Source: Cryobacterium algoritolerans
Lineage (GTDB): Bacteria > Actinomycetota > Actinomycetes > Actinomycetales > Microbacteriaceae
Length of the DNA stretch: 64,000 nt
Assembly (NCBI RefSeq): GCF_004402785.1
Contig: NZ_SOFP01000046.1
Span: 62,001 to 126,000 of the forward strand
Direction: 5' to 3'
Below the pieces are notes generated by a model that was not told the DNA's origin, did not search any database, and saw only the letters and a list, made by a program, of their open reading frames with translations. The position numbers and the translations under genes were made by a program. Positions 43,976-52,912 of this stretch are shown piece by piece. Numbering within the stretch: position 1 is the first letter of the stretch; each line of letters opens with the position of its first letter.

Positions 43976-44626
43976 ATGAGACACAACCCCTCCTTCGCGC
44001 TGGACGACCCGGCCGAGATCAGGCGCCTGGTGCGGGAGAACCCGTGGGCGACCCTGATCAGCCATACCTCCGCCGGGGAACTCGTCGCCTCGCACTATCC
44101 GGTCGTGCTCGACGAGGACAGCGACGGGATCGTGCTGCTGAGCCACGTGGGCCGGCCGGACGAGCAACTGCACGAGCTCGGCCGGCACGAGCTGCTCGTG
44201 CTGATCCAGGGACCTCACGGCTACATCTCACCCGGCTGGTACGACGCGTCACCGGCCGTCCCCACCTGGAACTTCATCACCGCCCACCTCTACGGCATTC
44301 CGGAACTGCTCAACGCCACCGACAACCTCGCCGTGCTCGACCGGCTCGTCGATCATTTCGAGGACCGGATGCCGGTGCCGCGGCGACTGAACGACACCGC
44401 CGACAATGCCGTCTACGCCGCCCGGATCTCGGCCGGCACGGTCGGCTTCCGGCTCCGGGTGACCCGGGTCGTCGCCAAGAGCAAACTCAGCCAGAACAAG
44501 CCCGCCGAAACCGTCACCCGGATCCTGGCCGAACTGGAGGGATCAGGGCCCTACGCGAGCCCGGGCCTCGCCGCCGAGATGCGCCGGGTGCACCGTCAGG
44601 CCGACCAGAGCGGCGACCGGCCATGA
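43976..44626 (+). CDS. PaiB-like FMN-binding protein
   Basis: A 216-residue protein of the FMN-binding split-barrel group named after PaiB of Bacillus. Landmarks are ENPWATLISHTSAG, HYPVVLDED, GPHGYISPGWY and VPTWNFITAHLYG, followed by a C-terminal helix. In Bacillus PaiB is tied to repression of sporulation and degradative enzymes; here it may be a flavin-dependent oxidoreductase or a regulator. Its stop overlaps the ATG of the amidohydrolase (ATGA). The name is by similarity. Confidence 0.9.
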   Translation: MRHNPSFALDDPAEIRRLVRENPWATLISHTSAGELVASHYPVVLDEDSDGIVLLSHVGRPDEQLHELGRHELLVLIQGPHGYISPGWYDASPAVPTWNFITAHLYGIPELLNATDNLAVLDRLVDHFEDRMPVPRRLNDTADNAVYAARISAGTVGFRLRVTRVVAKSKLSQNKPAETVTRILAELEGSGPYASPGLAAEMRRVHRQADQSGDRP

Positions 44627-46104
44627 CCGGGGCCTCGCTCACGCTTCGCAACGGCCGGCTCCCCGGCAGTGACGAACGAGTCGATGTCACGATCAGCGAC
44701 GGGGTGATCCGGCAGATCGGCTATCGGGAGAAGGCGACCCCCGGGCAGGAGAGCGTCGACCTCGGCGAACGCTGGCTGATTCCGGGCCTCTGGGACAACC
44801 ACGTACACTTCAGCCAGTGGGCGCAGACTGCTCGGCGGGTCGACCTGTCTGCCACGGCCAGTGCGGCGGAGGCCGCCGCTATCGTGCGCGAACGCGTCCA
44901 GGAGACGCCGCCGGGGGAGACCCTCGTCGGCTTCGGGTTCCGCGACGGCCTCTGGCCGGATGCCCCGGTCCGGCCCGTTCTCGACGCAGCGTCCGGCAGC
45001 CTCGCCGTCGTGCTCGTCAGCGGGGACCTGCACAGCTGCTGGCTGAATTCGGCGGCGCTCGCCGTGCACGGCTTCCCTGACCACCCCACCGGGCTGCTGA
45101 GCGAGGACGACGCCTTCGCGGTCGTGAAGGCCCTCGGCACAGTGCCGGACGCCGTGATGGACGGCTGGGTCGACACTGCAGCGCGCGCCGCGGCCGCGCG
45201 CGGCGTGGTCGGCATCGTGGAGATGGAGATGGCCTGGAACCCGGGCGACTGGCAACGCAGGATCGCTGGCGGGACCGACGCACTCCGGGTTGAGACGAGC
45301 GTCTACAGCCAGCACCTTGAGCAAGCGATCACACTCGGCCTGCGTTCAGGGGCTGCGCTCGACGGCACCCGCGGACTGGCCGCGATGGGTCCGTTCAAGG
45401 TCATCACCGACGGGTCGCTGAACACCCGCACCGCGTACTGTTTCGACGCGTACCCGGGGCTCGAGGAAACGGCCGGCTCGCACGGGCTCCTCACCGTGCC
45501 ACAGGACCGGCTCGTCAGCCTGATGCGCCGGGCGGCGGGTGGCGGCATCCGCCCCGCCGTGCATGCGATCGGCGACCGGGCGAACAGCCTGGCCCTGGAC
45601 GCCTTCGCCGAGGTGGGCTGCGGGGGGAGTATCGAACACGCTCAGCTACTGCGCGCCGAGGATGTGGCCCGGTTCGCCGCCCTCGGCGTCGTCGCCAGCG
45701 TGCAGCCCGAGCACGCCCTCGACGACCGGGATGTCGCCGACCGGTATTGGGCCGGCCGCACCGGGCGGGCCTTCGTGCTCAAGTCCCTGCTCGACGCGGG
45801 CGCGACCCTGGCCCTCGGCAGTGACGCGCCCGTCGCCCCGCTGGATCCCTGGGTCACCATCGCGGCCGCGGTCGGGCGCACCCGGGGAGGACGAGAGCCG
45901 TGGCAGCCGTGGCAGGCGATCTCCCGGCAAGCGGCGCTCGCCGCATCCGCCAGGGGACGACACGGGGTCTCGGTCGGCGACGTGGCCGACCTGGCGGTCT
46001 GCGAGAACGACCCGTTCGTCGCATCCGTCACCGACCTCCGGCGGATGCCCGTGGCCGCCACCCTGATCGCCGGCCGATTCACGCACAGCACGCTCCAATC
46101 CTGA
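44623..46104 (+). CDS. Amidohydrolase, YtcJ-like
   Basis: A 493-residue metal-dependent amidohydrolase. The first metal-binding motif is DNHVHF after LIPGLWD at about residues 55-65, later ligands are in AVHAIGDRANSLALDAF and the SIEHAQLL strand, and the final aspartate is in LALGSDAPVAPLDPW. The subgroup (YtcJ/NfdA-like) includes N-substituted formamide deformylases, but substrates vary widely, so none is assigned. ATG overlaps the paiB-like stop. The operon of the two suggests a small catabolic unit. Confidence 0.92.
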   Translation: MTGASLTLRNGRLPGSDERVDVTISDGVIRQIGYREKATPGQESVDLGERWLIPGLWDNHVHFSQWAQTARRVDLSATASAAEAAAIVRERVQETPPGETLVGFGFRDGLWPDAPVRPVLDAASGSLAVVLVSGDLHSCWLNSAALAVHGFPDHPTGLLSEDDAFAVVKALGTVPDAVMDGWVDTAARAAAARGVVGIVEMEMAWNPGDWQRRIAGGTDALRVETSVYSQHLEQAITLGLRSGAALDGTRGLAAMGPFKVITDGSLNTRTAYCFDAYPGLEETAGSHGLLTVPQDRLVSLMRRAAGGGIRPAVHAIGDRANSLALDAFAEVGCGGSIEHAQLLRAEDVARFAALGVVASVQPEHALDDRDVADRYWAGRTGRAFVLKSLLDAGATLALGSDAPVAPLDPWVTIAAAVGRTRGGREPWQPWQAISRQAALAASARGRHGVSVGDVADLAVCENDPFVASVTDLRRMPVAATLIAGRFTHSTLQS

Positions 46105-46230
46105 GCCCGTGCGCCTCCCCGGCGCGACCGTTCGGGGGTTTTCCCCCGAGGCGATCCGGTTGCCTGCCGGATGCCGCCCGTTCCAGCCACCGGGAATGCT
46201 GGATGCAGGCACACTGGCTGGAGGAAGACC

Positions 46231-47658
46231 ATGAGCATGACCGAAACGACAAAACCCACGACGAGGAACGACCCGATGGAGAAAACCGTGCAGACCCCGG
46301 TTTCGCGGCGGGGCGGCTACCTGGCACTGTGGCGCCGGGTGCCGCGGGAGCTCGGCTTCCTGCTGCCGACGTTGCCCATCACCGTGGTCGGGCTTTCCGT
46401 TCTCAGCACCGTGTTCTTCACCGGGACCGGCATGATCGCCATCTTCGTCGGCCTGTTCGTCGTCGTTCTGGCCCTCTACATCGGCCGGGCATTCGGCCTG
46501 TTCGAGCTGGCCCGGCTGCGCTGGGCCGGCCAGGCCCCGATCACGCCGCCGCGCTGGGACCCGAACGGCGAACCGGCAACGCCGCTCCGAACGGTGCTCG
46601 GCCCGCTCGTCAACGGTCACTACTGGCTCTACCTGTTGCACGGCATGGTGGTGAACTTCATCGTGGGACTGGTCAGCTGGATCGTCACCGTGGTCTGGCT
46701 GTCGGTCGGGCTCGGCGGAATCAGTTACTGGTTCTGGGGCCGGTTCCTGCCGAATGAGGGCACTGGCAGTGTCCGGCTTTCGGAGGTCGCGTCCGACTGG
46801 ATGCTGCCGGGCAACACGCTGGCCATCGACCCTTTCGCTGGCCAGAGCGTATTCCAGCTCGTCCTGGGCGTCACCTTCCTGTCCACCCTGCCGTTCATCA
46901 CCCGGGGATTCACCGCCCTGCACCAGTTCATCGCCCGCGGCATGCTCGGTGCATGGCGCTCAGAGGCACTGCAGCGGGAGGTTGCGGACCTGAGCGCGTC
47001 CCGTGGGGCTGCCGTCTCCGCCGAGGACCGGTCACTGCGCCGGCTCGAGCGCGACATCCACGACGGACCACAGCAGCGCTTGGTGCGCCTGCAGATGGAC
47101 CTCGCCAGCGCCGAGCGGAAGCTCGAGACCGACCCGGCGGCCGCCCGCGCACTATTGGCGGAGGCCAGGCAGCAGGCGCACGACACGCTCGAGGAACTGC
47201 GGGCGCTGTCTCGCGGCCTGGTGCCCCCGATCCTCCAGGACCGGGGCCTGATCGGCGGTCTCCAGTCGCTTGCCGCCCGCAGCACCATCCCCGTGCAGCT
47301 CGAGCTGACCGTCGAACCGGCGCTGAGGCTGCCGTCTGAGATCGAACGCAGCGCGTACTTCGCGGCCTCCGAACTACTCACGAACGCAGCGAAGCATTCC
47401 CGAGCCATTGGCATCCGGCTGCACCTCGCCCTGCGCCGAGTGCCGGACGACGACACGACCTGGCTGGACCTCTGGGTGATCGACAACGGCGTGGGCGGCG
47501 CCGTCCCGACCGAGGCGCACGGCCTGCGTGGCCTGGACGAGCGCCTGCGCGGCCCGCGAGGAGGGCTGTCGATCGACAGCCCGGTGGGCGGGCCGACAGC
47601 AGTCGGGGTGCACATCCCGCTGACCGACACCGCGCTGAGCTCGATCGCCGTATCCTGA
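46231..47658 (+). CDS. NarL-type sensor histidine kinase
   Basis: A 475-residue membrane histidine kinase. Residues ~30-260 form a sensor domain with four hydrophobic segments (near LLPTLPITVVGLSVLSTVFF, MIAIFVGLFVVVLALYIG, MVVNFIVGLVSWIVTVVW and VFQLVLGVTFLSTLPFI), as in actinobacterial sensor-domain kinases. The H-box is RRLERDIHDGPQQRLVRLQM, the N-box AASELLTNAAKHS and the G-box WVIDNGVGG. GAGGAAG five bases before the ATG supports the start. The kinase itself is intact. Its cognate response regulator would be expected immediately after and is present only as a truncated receiver fused to something else. Confidence 0.93.
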   Translation: MSMTETTKPTTRNDPMEKTVQTPVSRRGGYLALWRRVPRELGFLLPTLPITVVGLSVLSTVFFTGTGMIAIFVGLFVVVLALYIGRAFGLFELARLRWAGQAPITPPRWDPNGEPATPLRTVLGPLVNGHYWLYLLHGMVVNFIVGLVSWIVTVVWLSVGLGGISYWFWGRFLPNEGTGSVRLSEVASDWMLPGNTLAIDPFAGQSVFQLVLGVTFLSTLPFITRGFTALHQFIARGMLGAWRSEALQREVADLSASRGAAVSAEDRSLRRLERDIHDGPQQRLVRLQMDLASAERKLETDPAAARALLAEARQQAHDTLEELRALSRGLVPPILQDRGLIGGLQSLAARSTIPVQLELTVEPALRLPSEIERSAYFAASELLTNAAKHSRAIGIRLHLALRRVPDDDTTWLDLWVIDNGVGGAVPTEAHGLRGLDERLRGPRGGLSIDSPVGGPTAVGVHIPLTDTALSSIAVS

Positions 47659-47687
47659 ACAGTTGACCCAGCCTGAGCCCGCGACGG

Positions 47688-49532
47688 ATGCCGCACCAGG
47701 GCGCACAATCGCGCCTGGTGCTGGCCGAAGACTCGCTGCTCCTGCGGGAGAGCGTGATCCGGCTGTTCGACGAGGCCGGCTTCGTTACCGTGGCCTCCTT
47801 CGGCGACGCCGAAGCGCTGCTCGCCGAGGTCGACGCGTTGCGGCCGGACATCGCCGTGCTCGATGTGCGGATGCCGCCCACTTTCCGAGACGAGGGAGTG
47901 CGTGCCGCGCTGGAGCTGCGACGGAGGCTGCCGTCGGTGGGCATCCTGCTGCTCAGCCAGTATGTCGAGGGCACCTACGCACTTCTGGTGCTTCCCGGCC
48001 GTTGGGTGGATGGCACGCTGCTGGACGCGAGCTGGGCCCTCGGGTTGGCCCTGATAACGGTATGGATCAACAATTCGGACCGCCGCAATGAGCAGGCGGT
48101 CCACGGCACCGCTGCGGCCGGAGCGCTCACCGTCTCGACCGCCGCTACGGCCGCCGGGCTGGGGGTGCTGGTCCTGGCCATCTACACGCACGTGCCGTGG
48201 TCTATGGTGGTACTGGCGGCCTTGACCATGGCATTGGCGGTCACTCGCACCCAATTGGCATTCCGTCGACTCGTCAAGCTGGTGGATGTCCAGCGCATAT
48301 CGAGAACCGACTACCTGACCGGATTGCCCAATCGGCGGGCGCTGTACGCCGACGTGCCCCGTCGAATTCTGGCGCGGGGGAGCGGACCCGGAGCGCTGCT
48401 GTTGCTGGACCTGGACCGGTTCAAGGAAGTCAACGACAGCCTCGGGCACGACGCCGGAGACCTTCTGGCGAGACTCGGCGGCGACGAGTTCGCAGTTTTC
48501 CTCAACGAGGCCGGCCGGTCCGAGGCTGTTGCGGTGGCGGTCAAGCTGCGCTCAGCGTTGGCGGCGTCCTTCACCGTGGAGGGGATTGCGCTCCACGCCA
48601 ACGTCAGCGTCGGTATCGCCGTTTTCCCCGAACAGGGACAAGACCTGAAGGCGCTCATGCGCAAGGCGGACATGGCGATGTACCGGGCCAAAGCCACGCG
48701 GAGTGGGCATCATGTCGTCGCCACGGCAGACGATAATCATGGCGAAGATCGGCTTCGGACCCTGGAGGACTTGCGCGCGGCCATCGCAGAAGGCCAGCTG
48801 GTGTTGCACTACCAGCCAAAGATCAGCCTGACCACAAATGTGCTCCACGGCGTCGAGGCTCTTGTTCGCTGGAATCATCCGACCCGCGGACTGCTGTATC
48901 CGGAGGCCTTTCTTGCGCTTGTCGAGGAGGCCGGACTCATGCATGAGCTCACGGACGTGGTGCTTGGTCTGGCGCTCGACCAGGCCGGGATTTGGCAGGG
49001 ACAGGGGCGACCCTTGACCGTCGCCGTGAATCTGTCAGCCAGTTCCCTTGTCGACTCGGATCTTCCCGAACGAGTAGACCGGATGATCGCGTCCCGTGGA
49101 TTGCCGTCGTCCACCCTCATGGTGGAGATCACGGAAGAGTTCCTGATGGCTGATCGAGACCGGGCCAAAGATATCCTGCCCCGGCTGAGGACCAACGGAG
49201 TTCGGGTTTCCGTCGATGACTTCGGCACCGGATACAGCTCCCTGGCGTACCTTCGGGAGCTTCCCATCGACGAACTCAAACTCGACCGATCGTTCATGCT
49301 GCCGATGTTGGAAGATGCCCGGGCCTCGGCGCTGGTTGCTTCGACCATCGATCTTGCTCACAGCCTGGGACTGACCATGGTCGCCGAGGGTGTCGAGAAC
49401 GGCAGCGCAATCGACGAATTGGCTCGATTCGGCTGCGATCAGGCACAGGGTTTTCACCTGTCCCGGCCTGTTCCAGCGGGGCAGCTGGAGCTGTGGCTCC
49501 TCCAGCGTGGGACCGACGTCCCGGTTCGATAA
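47688..49532 (+). CDS. Chimeric protein: truncated receiver domain fused to membrane GGDEF-EAL protein
   Basis: A 614-residue frame. Residues ~10-97 are a NarL-type receiver (LVLAEDSLLLRES, phospho-acceptor in IAVLDVRMPP), cut off at LLLSQYVEGTY before the conserved lysine and the whole HTH domain. From ~100 it continues in frame into a GGDEF-EAL protein without its own N-terminus: membrane segments (~110-190), GGDEF at 264-268 and EAL at 390-392. Between LGHDAGD and LLARLGGDEF about 24 residues seem to be missing, including the RxxD inhibitory site. The EAL residues (EALVRW, EITEEF, DDFGTGYSSL, VAEGVE) are intact. The TTG-initiated frame at 47663 (MTQPEPATDAAPGRTI) would join the receiver after a one-base frameshift near 47711. 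Phosphodiesterase output is plausible. Confidence 0.82.
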   Translation: MPHQGAQSRLVLAEDSLLLRESVIRLFDEAGFVTVASFGDAEALLAEVDALRPDIAVLDVRMPPTFRDEGVRAALELRRRLPSVGILLLSQYVEGTYALLVLPGRWVDGTLLDASWALGLALITVWINNSDRRNEQAVHGTAAAGALTVSTAATAAGLGVLVLAIYTHVPWSMVVLAALTMALAVTRTQLAFRRLVKLVDVQRISRTDYLTGLPNRRALYADVPRRILARGSGPGALLLLDLDRFKEVNDSLGHDAGDLLARLGGDEFAVFLNEAGRSEAVAVAVKLRSALAASFTVEGIALHANVSVGIAVFPEQGQDLKALMRKADMAMYRAKATRSGHHVVATADDNHGEDRLRTLEDLRAAIAEGQLVLHYQPKISLTTNVLHGVEALVRWNHPTRGLLYPEAFLALVEEAGLMHELTDVVLGLALDQAGIWQGQGRPLTVAVNLSASSLVDSDLPERVDRMIASRGLPSSTLMVEITEEFLMADRDRAKDILPRLRTNGVRVSVDDFGTGYSSLAYLRELPIDELKLDRSFMLPMLEDARASALVASTIDLAHSLGLTMVAEGVENGSAIDELARFGCDQAQGFHLSRPVPAGQLELWLLQRGTDVPVR

Positions 49533-49668
49533 CCTGCCGCTTCCCTTCGTCTGTGGATCCTTCGGCAGTCTTCCCGGGGCGCAGAGCCGTGCCGCTGGCA
49601 GGCTCGACCACCATGCGACCGAAGGGTCCTGGCGCATGGATGCCGGATGGAGAGAGGACACTGGGAAC

Positions 49669-50646
49669 ATGAGCGCAATCGAGAACTCCAAGCTGGCCAT
49701 CATCGGTGCGGGTGCCGTCGGCACCTCCCTCGCCTACGCCTCTCTGATCCGCCAGTCCGCGCGCGAGGTTGTGCTCTACGACATCAACGAGGCCAAGGTG
49801 GAGGCCGAGGTACTCGACCTCGCCCACGGCACCCAGTTCACCGGCGCATCGTGCGTGTCGGGCGGTTCGGACCTGGATTCCATCGCGGGTGCCAACATGG
49901 TCGTGATCACCGCCGGCGCCCGGCAGCATCCCGGCCAGTCCCGCCTCGACATGGCAGGCGTCAACGTGGGGATCCTGCGCGAACTGATGCCCAAGCTTGT
50001 CGAGCGCGCCCCCGACGCCGTCTTCATGATCGTCACCAACCCCTGCGACATCCTCACCTACGCGGCCCTGCACTTCAGCGGGCTCCCGTCGGCCCGCGTC
50101 TTCGGCTCCGGAACCGTGCTCGACTCCTCGCGGCTTCGCTGGCTGCTCGCCCACCGGGTCGACGTCGCGATCGCCAATGTGCACGCCGTGATCGTCGGCG
50201 AGCACGGCGACTCGGAGTTCCCGCTCTGGTCCCAGGCCAGGGTCGGCCCGATCTCGCTCGCCCAGTGGGTGGCGGATGACATCTCTCCCGTCAGGACCGG
50301 GCGCGCGCGGTTCTCCGAGGCCGAGTTCGAGGCCATCACCGAGGACGTCAAGACCGCGGCCTACCGGGTCATCGCCGGAAAGGGAGCCACCAACTATGCG
50401 ATCGGGCTCTCCGGGGCGCGGATTGTGGAAGCCGTGCTGCGCGACGAAGGCGCCGTTCTTCCGGTCAGCTCGGTGCTGACCGGGTACCGTGGCGTGAGCA
50501 ATGTGGCGCTGTCGGTGCCGACTGTGGTCAACGCCGATGGCGTGTCCCGGGTGATCGAGGTGCCGTTCTCCGACTCGGAGCAGACACTGTTCCAGCACTC
50601 GGCGGACACCCTGCGGGCGACCCTGGATAGGCTTGGACTGGCCTGA
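49669..50646 (+). CDS. ldh: L-lactate dehydrogenase
   Basis: A 325-residue NAD-dependent L-LDH. The dinucleotide motif is GAGAVGTSLAYA, the active-site histidine is in VIVGEHGDSEFPLWS and TNPCDILTYAA carries the substrate-side asparagine region. The glutamine that marks lactate over malate specificity lies in TAGARQHPGQSRLD. It reduces pyruvate to lactate to recycle NADH under oxygen limitation. The ATG at 49669 has GGGA close upstream. It stands alone; the 136 bases before it contain no gene. Confidence 0.95.
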   Translation: MSAIENSKLAIIGAGAVGTSLAYASLIRQSAREVVLYDINEAKVEAEVLDLAHGTQFTGASCVSGGSDLDSIAGANMVVITAGARQHPGQSRLDMAGVNVGILRELMPKLVERAPDAVFMIVTNPCDILTYAALHFSGLPSARVFGSGTVLDSSRLRWLLAHRVDVAIANVHAVIVGEHGDSEFPLWSQARVGPISLAQWVADDISPVRTGRARFSEAEFEAITEDVKTAAYRVIAGKGATNYAIGLSGARIVEAVLRDEGAVLPVSSVLTGYRGVSNVALSVPTVVNADGVSRVIEVPFSDSEQTLFQHSADTLRATLDRLGLA

Positions 50647-50696
50647 CCCCGGCAGATCCGCGACTCGTCCGGTGGAGCCCGGTCGTTCCCCCAGCT

Positions 50697-52529
50697 TTAG
50701 CGGCTGATCTGCACCGGTGCACCACCGGAGACGAGTGTCCAATCCACACGTGCGAACGATGACGGCTCCACCACCCGGGCCCGGGTGACCCAGTCAATGA
50801 TGAGCTGGCGGATCTCCTGCTGGGCATTGTGAACCACCGGTGCGGTTGTGACCCCCGGGAACGCGCCACCGCCGGACTGCCGGTAGTTGTTGATCGCGAC
50901 GACGAATTGCGCCGTGGGGTCGATCGGGGCTCCGTTGTAGTTGAGGTCGATGATCCTCGAACCGGGATCCCTGGCAATGTCGATCTTGTAGCTGAGCGAT
51001 GCGTCGAGTCCCCCCATCACGTCGTAGTTGTAGTCCGGCGTGCCCGTCGGCGCCACGGCGGTGACCGCGTTGGTGAGCTGGTCGGGCGTGAAGGGTCCGG
51101 TGCCAGTGACCTGTCTGAAGTACTGGGCGGACTTCTCGAGGTAGGCCTTGACCTGTGCGCCGGTGAACGTGATGCCGAGGAGGGTATTGTCGAAAATGTA
51201 CAGCCCGGCCACGTCGCGAACGGTAACCTCCCCGGCGGGAATCGCGGCCTCCCGATTGAACGGGGCCGCGATCGACAGGATCGGCAGGCCGGCCTGCGCT
51301 GTCCCGGCGATCGCCGCGCGCACCGCCTGACCCTGCACGAGATTGATGAAGTCCAGTGCCGCGCTGTCCTCGTAGCGCGCGGTGGCGCACGACATCGCCT
51401 CGGTGCAACTGCCGATGACTGAGTTGACGTAGCCGACGACCGTGGCGTGGTCGGCGCCGAGCAGGTCGACGACCTGAGGGTGCTCTGGCACGGTGTTGCT
51501 GTTGAGCACGCTGGATCCGACGCTCTCCACGGCCCATTGGCCGCGGCGCTTGACCAATGACAGTTCGATCAGAGACAAGCGCATGCCCCAGCGCAGCGGC
51601 TCGGTCAGAATCACGGTGCGACCGGTCTGGGTGTTGACTACTCGTCGCTCCGGAATTTCCTGGTGGGCATGCCCGACCAGGATCGCATCAATCCCGGGCA
51701 CCTGCTCGGCCACCAGGGTCGCCGCGTTCTCGGGGTACGGGAGGGCGTCGCCATAGGACGACGAGGTCGTGGCGCCGGAGTGCGCGGCCACGACGACAAC
51801 ATCCGCTCCCTCGGCACGCATGCGGGGCACCCAGACTTTTGCCTGCTCGACAAGACCGGGGAAGCTCAACTGTCCCTCGACGTTCGCCTTGTCCCAGATG
51901 GCGATCCCGGGATTGGTCAGGCCGAGGATGCCCATCTTGATCGGCTTCTCACCGGCCGGGCTGATCGTCTTGATGACGTACGGCGCGAAGGCAGGCAGTC
52001 CGGTCGCCGCGTCCAGCGCGTTCGCGCCGAGCAGCGGAAAGTCGAGTTGATCGGCGAAGGTTCGGAGCAGCGGGATGCCGTAGTTGAATTCGTGGTTGCC
52101 GAGGGCTGCGGCGTCGTAGCCGATGTAGTTCATGGCCGCGGCCATCGGGTGCAGGTGACCGTCGGTGATCGGCGCGATGCGCGCGAAATAGTAGGCCAGG
52201 GGAGTTCCCTGGATCGTGTCGCCGGCGTCGATCATCAGCGTGTTCTCACGCCCGCGCTGGAGGCGGACAGCTTCGACCAGCGTCGCCACCTTGGCCAGGC
52301 CGATGTCGTTCCTCGCGGAATCGTCGTATTCCGCGTTCTGGAAGTAGTTCCAATTGAAGACGCAGCCGTGCAGGTCGGTCGTGCCCATGATCGTCAGCGA
52401 GACCGGGTCTCCCGGCCGATGTCGCCCCCCACGCTCTGCGGCCTGGGCCGGCGTCATCCCGGCGGCGGTCAGCACGCTCACCGCCGCGAAACTACCCAGC
52501 ACGCTACGTCGAGTCAGTTGAATTGGCAC
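50697..52529 (-). CDS. Secreted bifunctional metallophosphatase/5'-nucleotidase
   Basis: A 610-residue exported phosphohydrolase. A Tat-type signal (LTRRSVLGSFAAVSVLTAAG) ends near AQAAE. The catalytic N-terminal calcineurin-like domain has TTDLHG, DAGDTIQG, GNHEFNYG and GHAH metal-binding motifs; the C-terminal nucleotidase domain holds the adenine-binding region (GGLDASLSYKID, NNYRQSGGG). It would release phosphate and nucleosides from extracellular nucleotides or 2',3'-cyclic nucleotides. I place the start at GTG 52529, which has GGGGAG five bases upstream, rather than at 52574. It converges on ldh. Confidence 0.92.
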   Translation of the reverse strand: MPIQLTRRSVLGSFAAVSVLTAAGMTPAQAAERGGRHRPGDPVSLTIMGTTDLHGCVFNWNYFQNAEYDDSARNDIGLAKVATLVEAVRLQRGRENTLMIDAGDTIQGTPLAYYFARIAPITDGHLHPMAAAMNYIGYDAAALGNHEFNYGIPLLRTFADQLDFPLLGANALDAATGLPAFAPYVIKTISPAGEKPIKMGILGLTNPGIAIWDKANVEGQLSFPGLVEQAKVWVPRMRAEGADVVVVAAHSGATTSSSYGDALPYPENAATLVAEQVPGIDAILVGHAHQEIPERRVVNTQTGRTVILTEPLRWGMRLSLIELSLVKRRGQWAVESVGSSVLNSNTVPEHPQVVDLLGADHATVVGYVNSVIGSCTEAMSCATARYEDSAALDFINLVQGQAVRAAIAGTAQAGLPILSIAAPFNREAAIPAGEVTVRDVAGLYIFDNTLLGITFTGAQVKAYLEKSAQYFRQVTGTGPFTPDQLTNAVTAVAPTGTPDYNYDVMGGLDASLSYKIDIARDPGSRIIDLNYNGAPIDPTAQFVVAINNYRQSGGGAFPGVTTAPVVHNAQQEIRQLIIDWVTRARVVEPSSFARVDWTLVSGGAPVQISR

Positions 52530-52912
52530 ATGAACTCCCCAGGTGTTCCCCGCGATGGAGGCGTCGTGAGGCAAGTGACCAGCCCCATCGGTAACGCTAG
52601 ACCCGTCCGAGAAAGCCTGTCAATCAGTCCGGACCTGCTCGAGTTTCCTGAGCTGCGCCATATCGGTACGCAGTGGGCGGCCGCCGTCAGGGATTGCCCC
52701 GCACTGGCTGTCGCACTTCGGCTGCTGCGTCAGGGCAGGCGGGGCTGCGTCGTCCACCACGTGTTGCTCGTGATCGGCAGGGTGAATGTCGATGTTGGGC
52801 GTAGTGCCCGCGCGGTCACAGTGGTAGTTTCGGCTCGATTGCGAGATAAATCGGCGTCCGGAAATCCACTCCCGACGCCGCTCGTGCACTCTCACCAGGA
52901 GGTTGATGTTCC
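52530..52912. other. Intergenic region with no gene
   Basis: This 383-base region separates two divergent secreted-protein genes and must contain both promoters. I see no conserved reading frame, RNA or clear operator. A good AGGAGG lies just before the sedolisin ATG at its right end. Confidence 0.6.
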
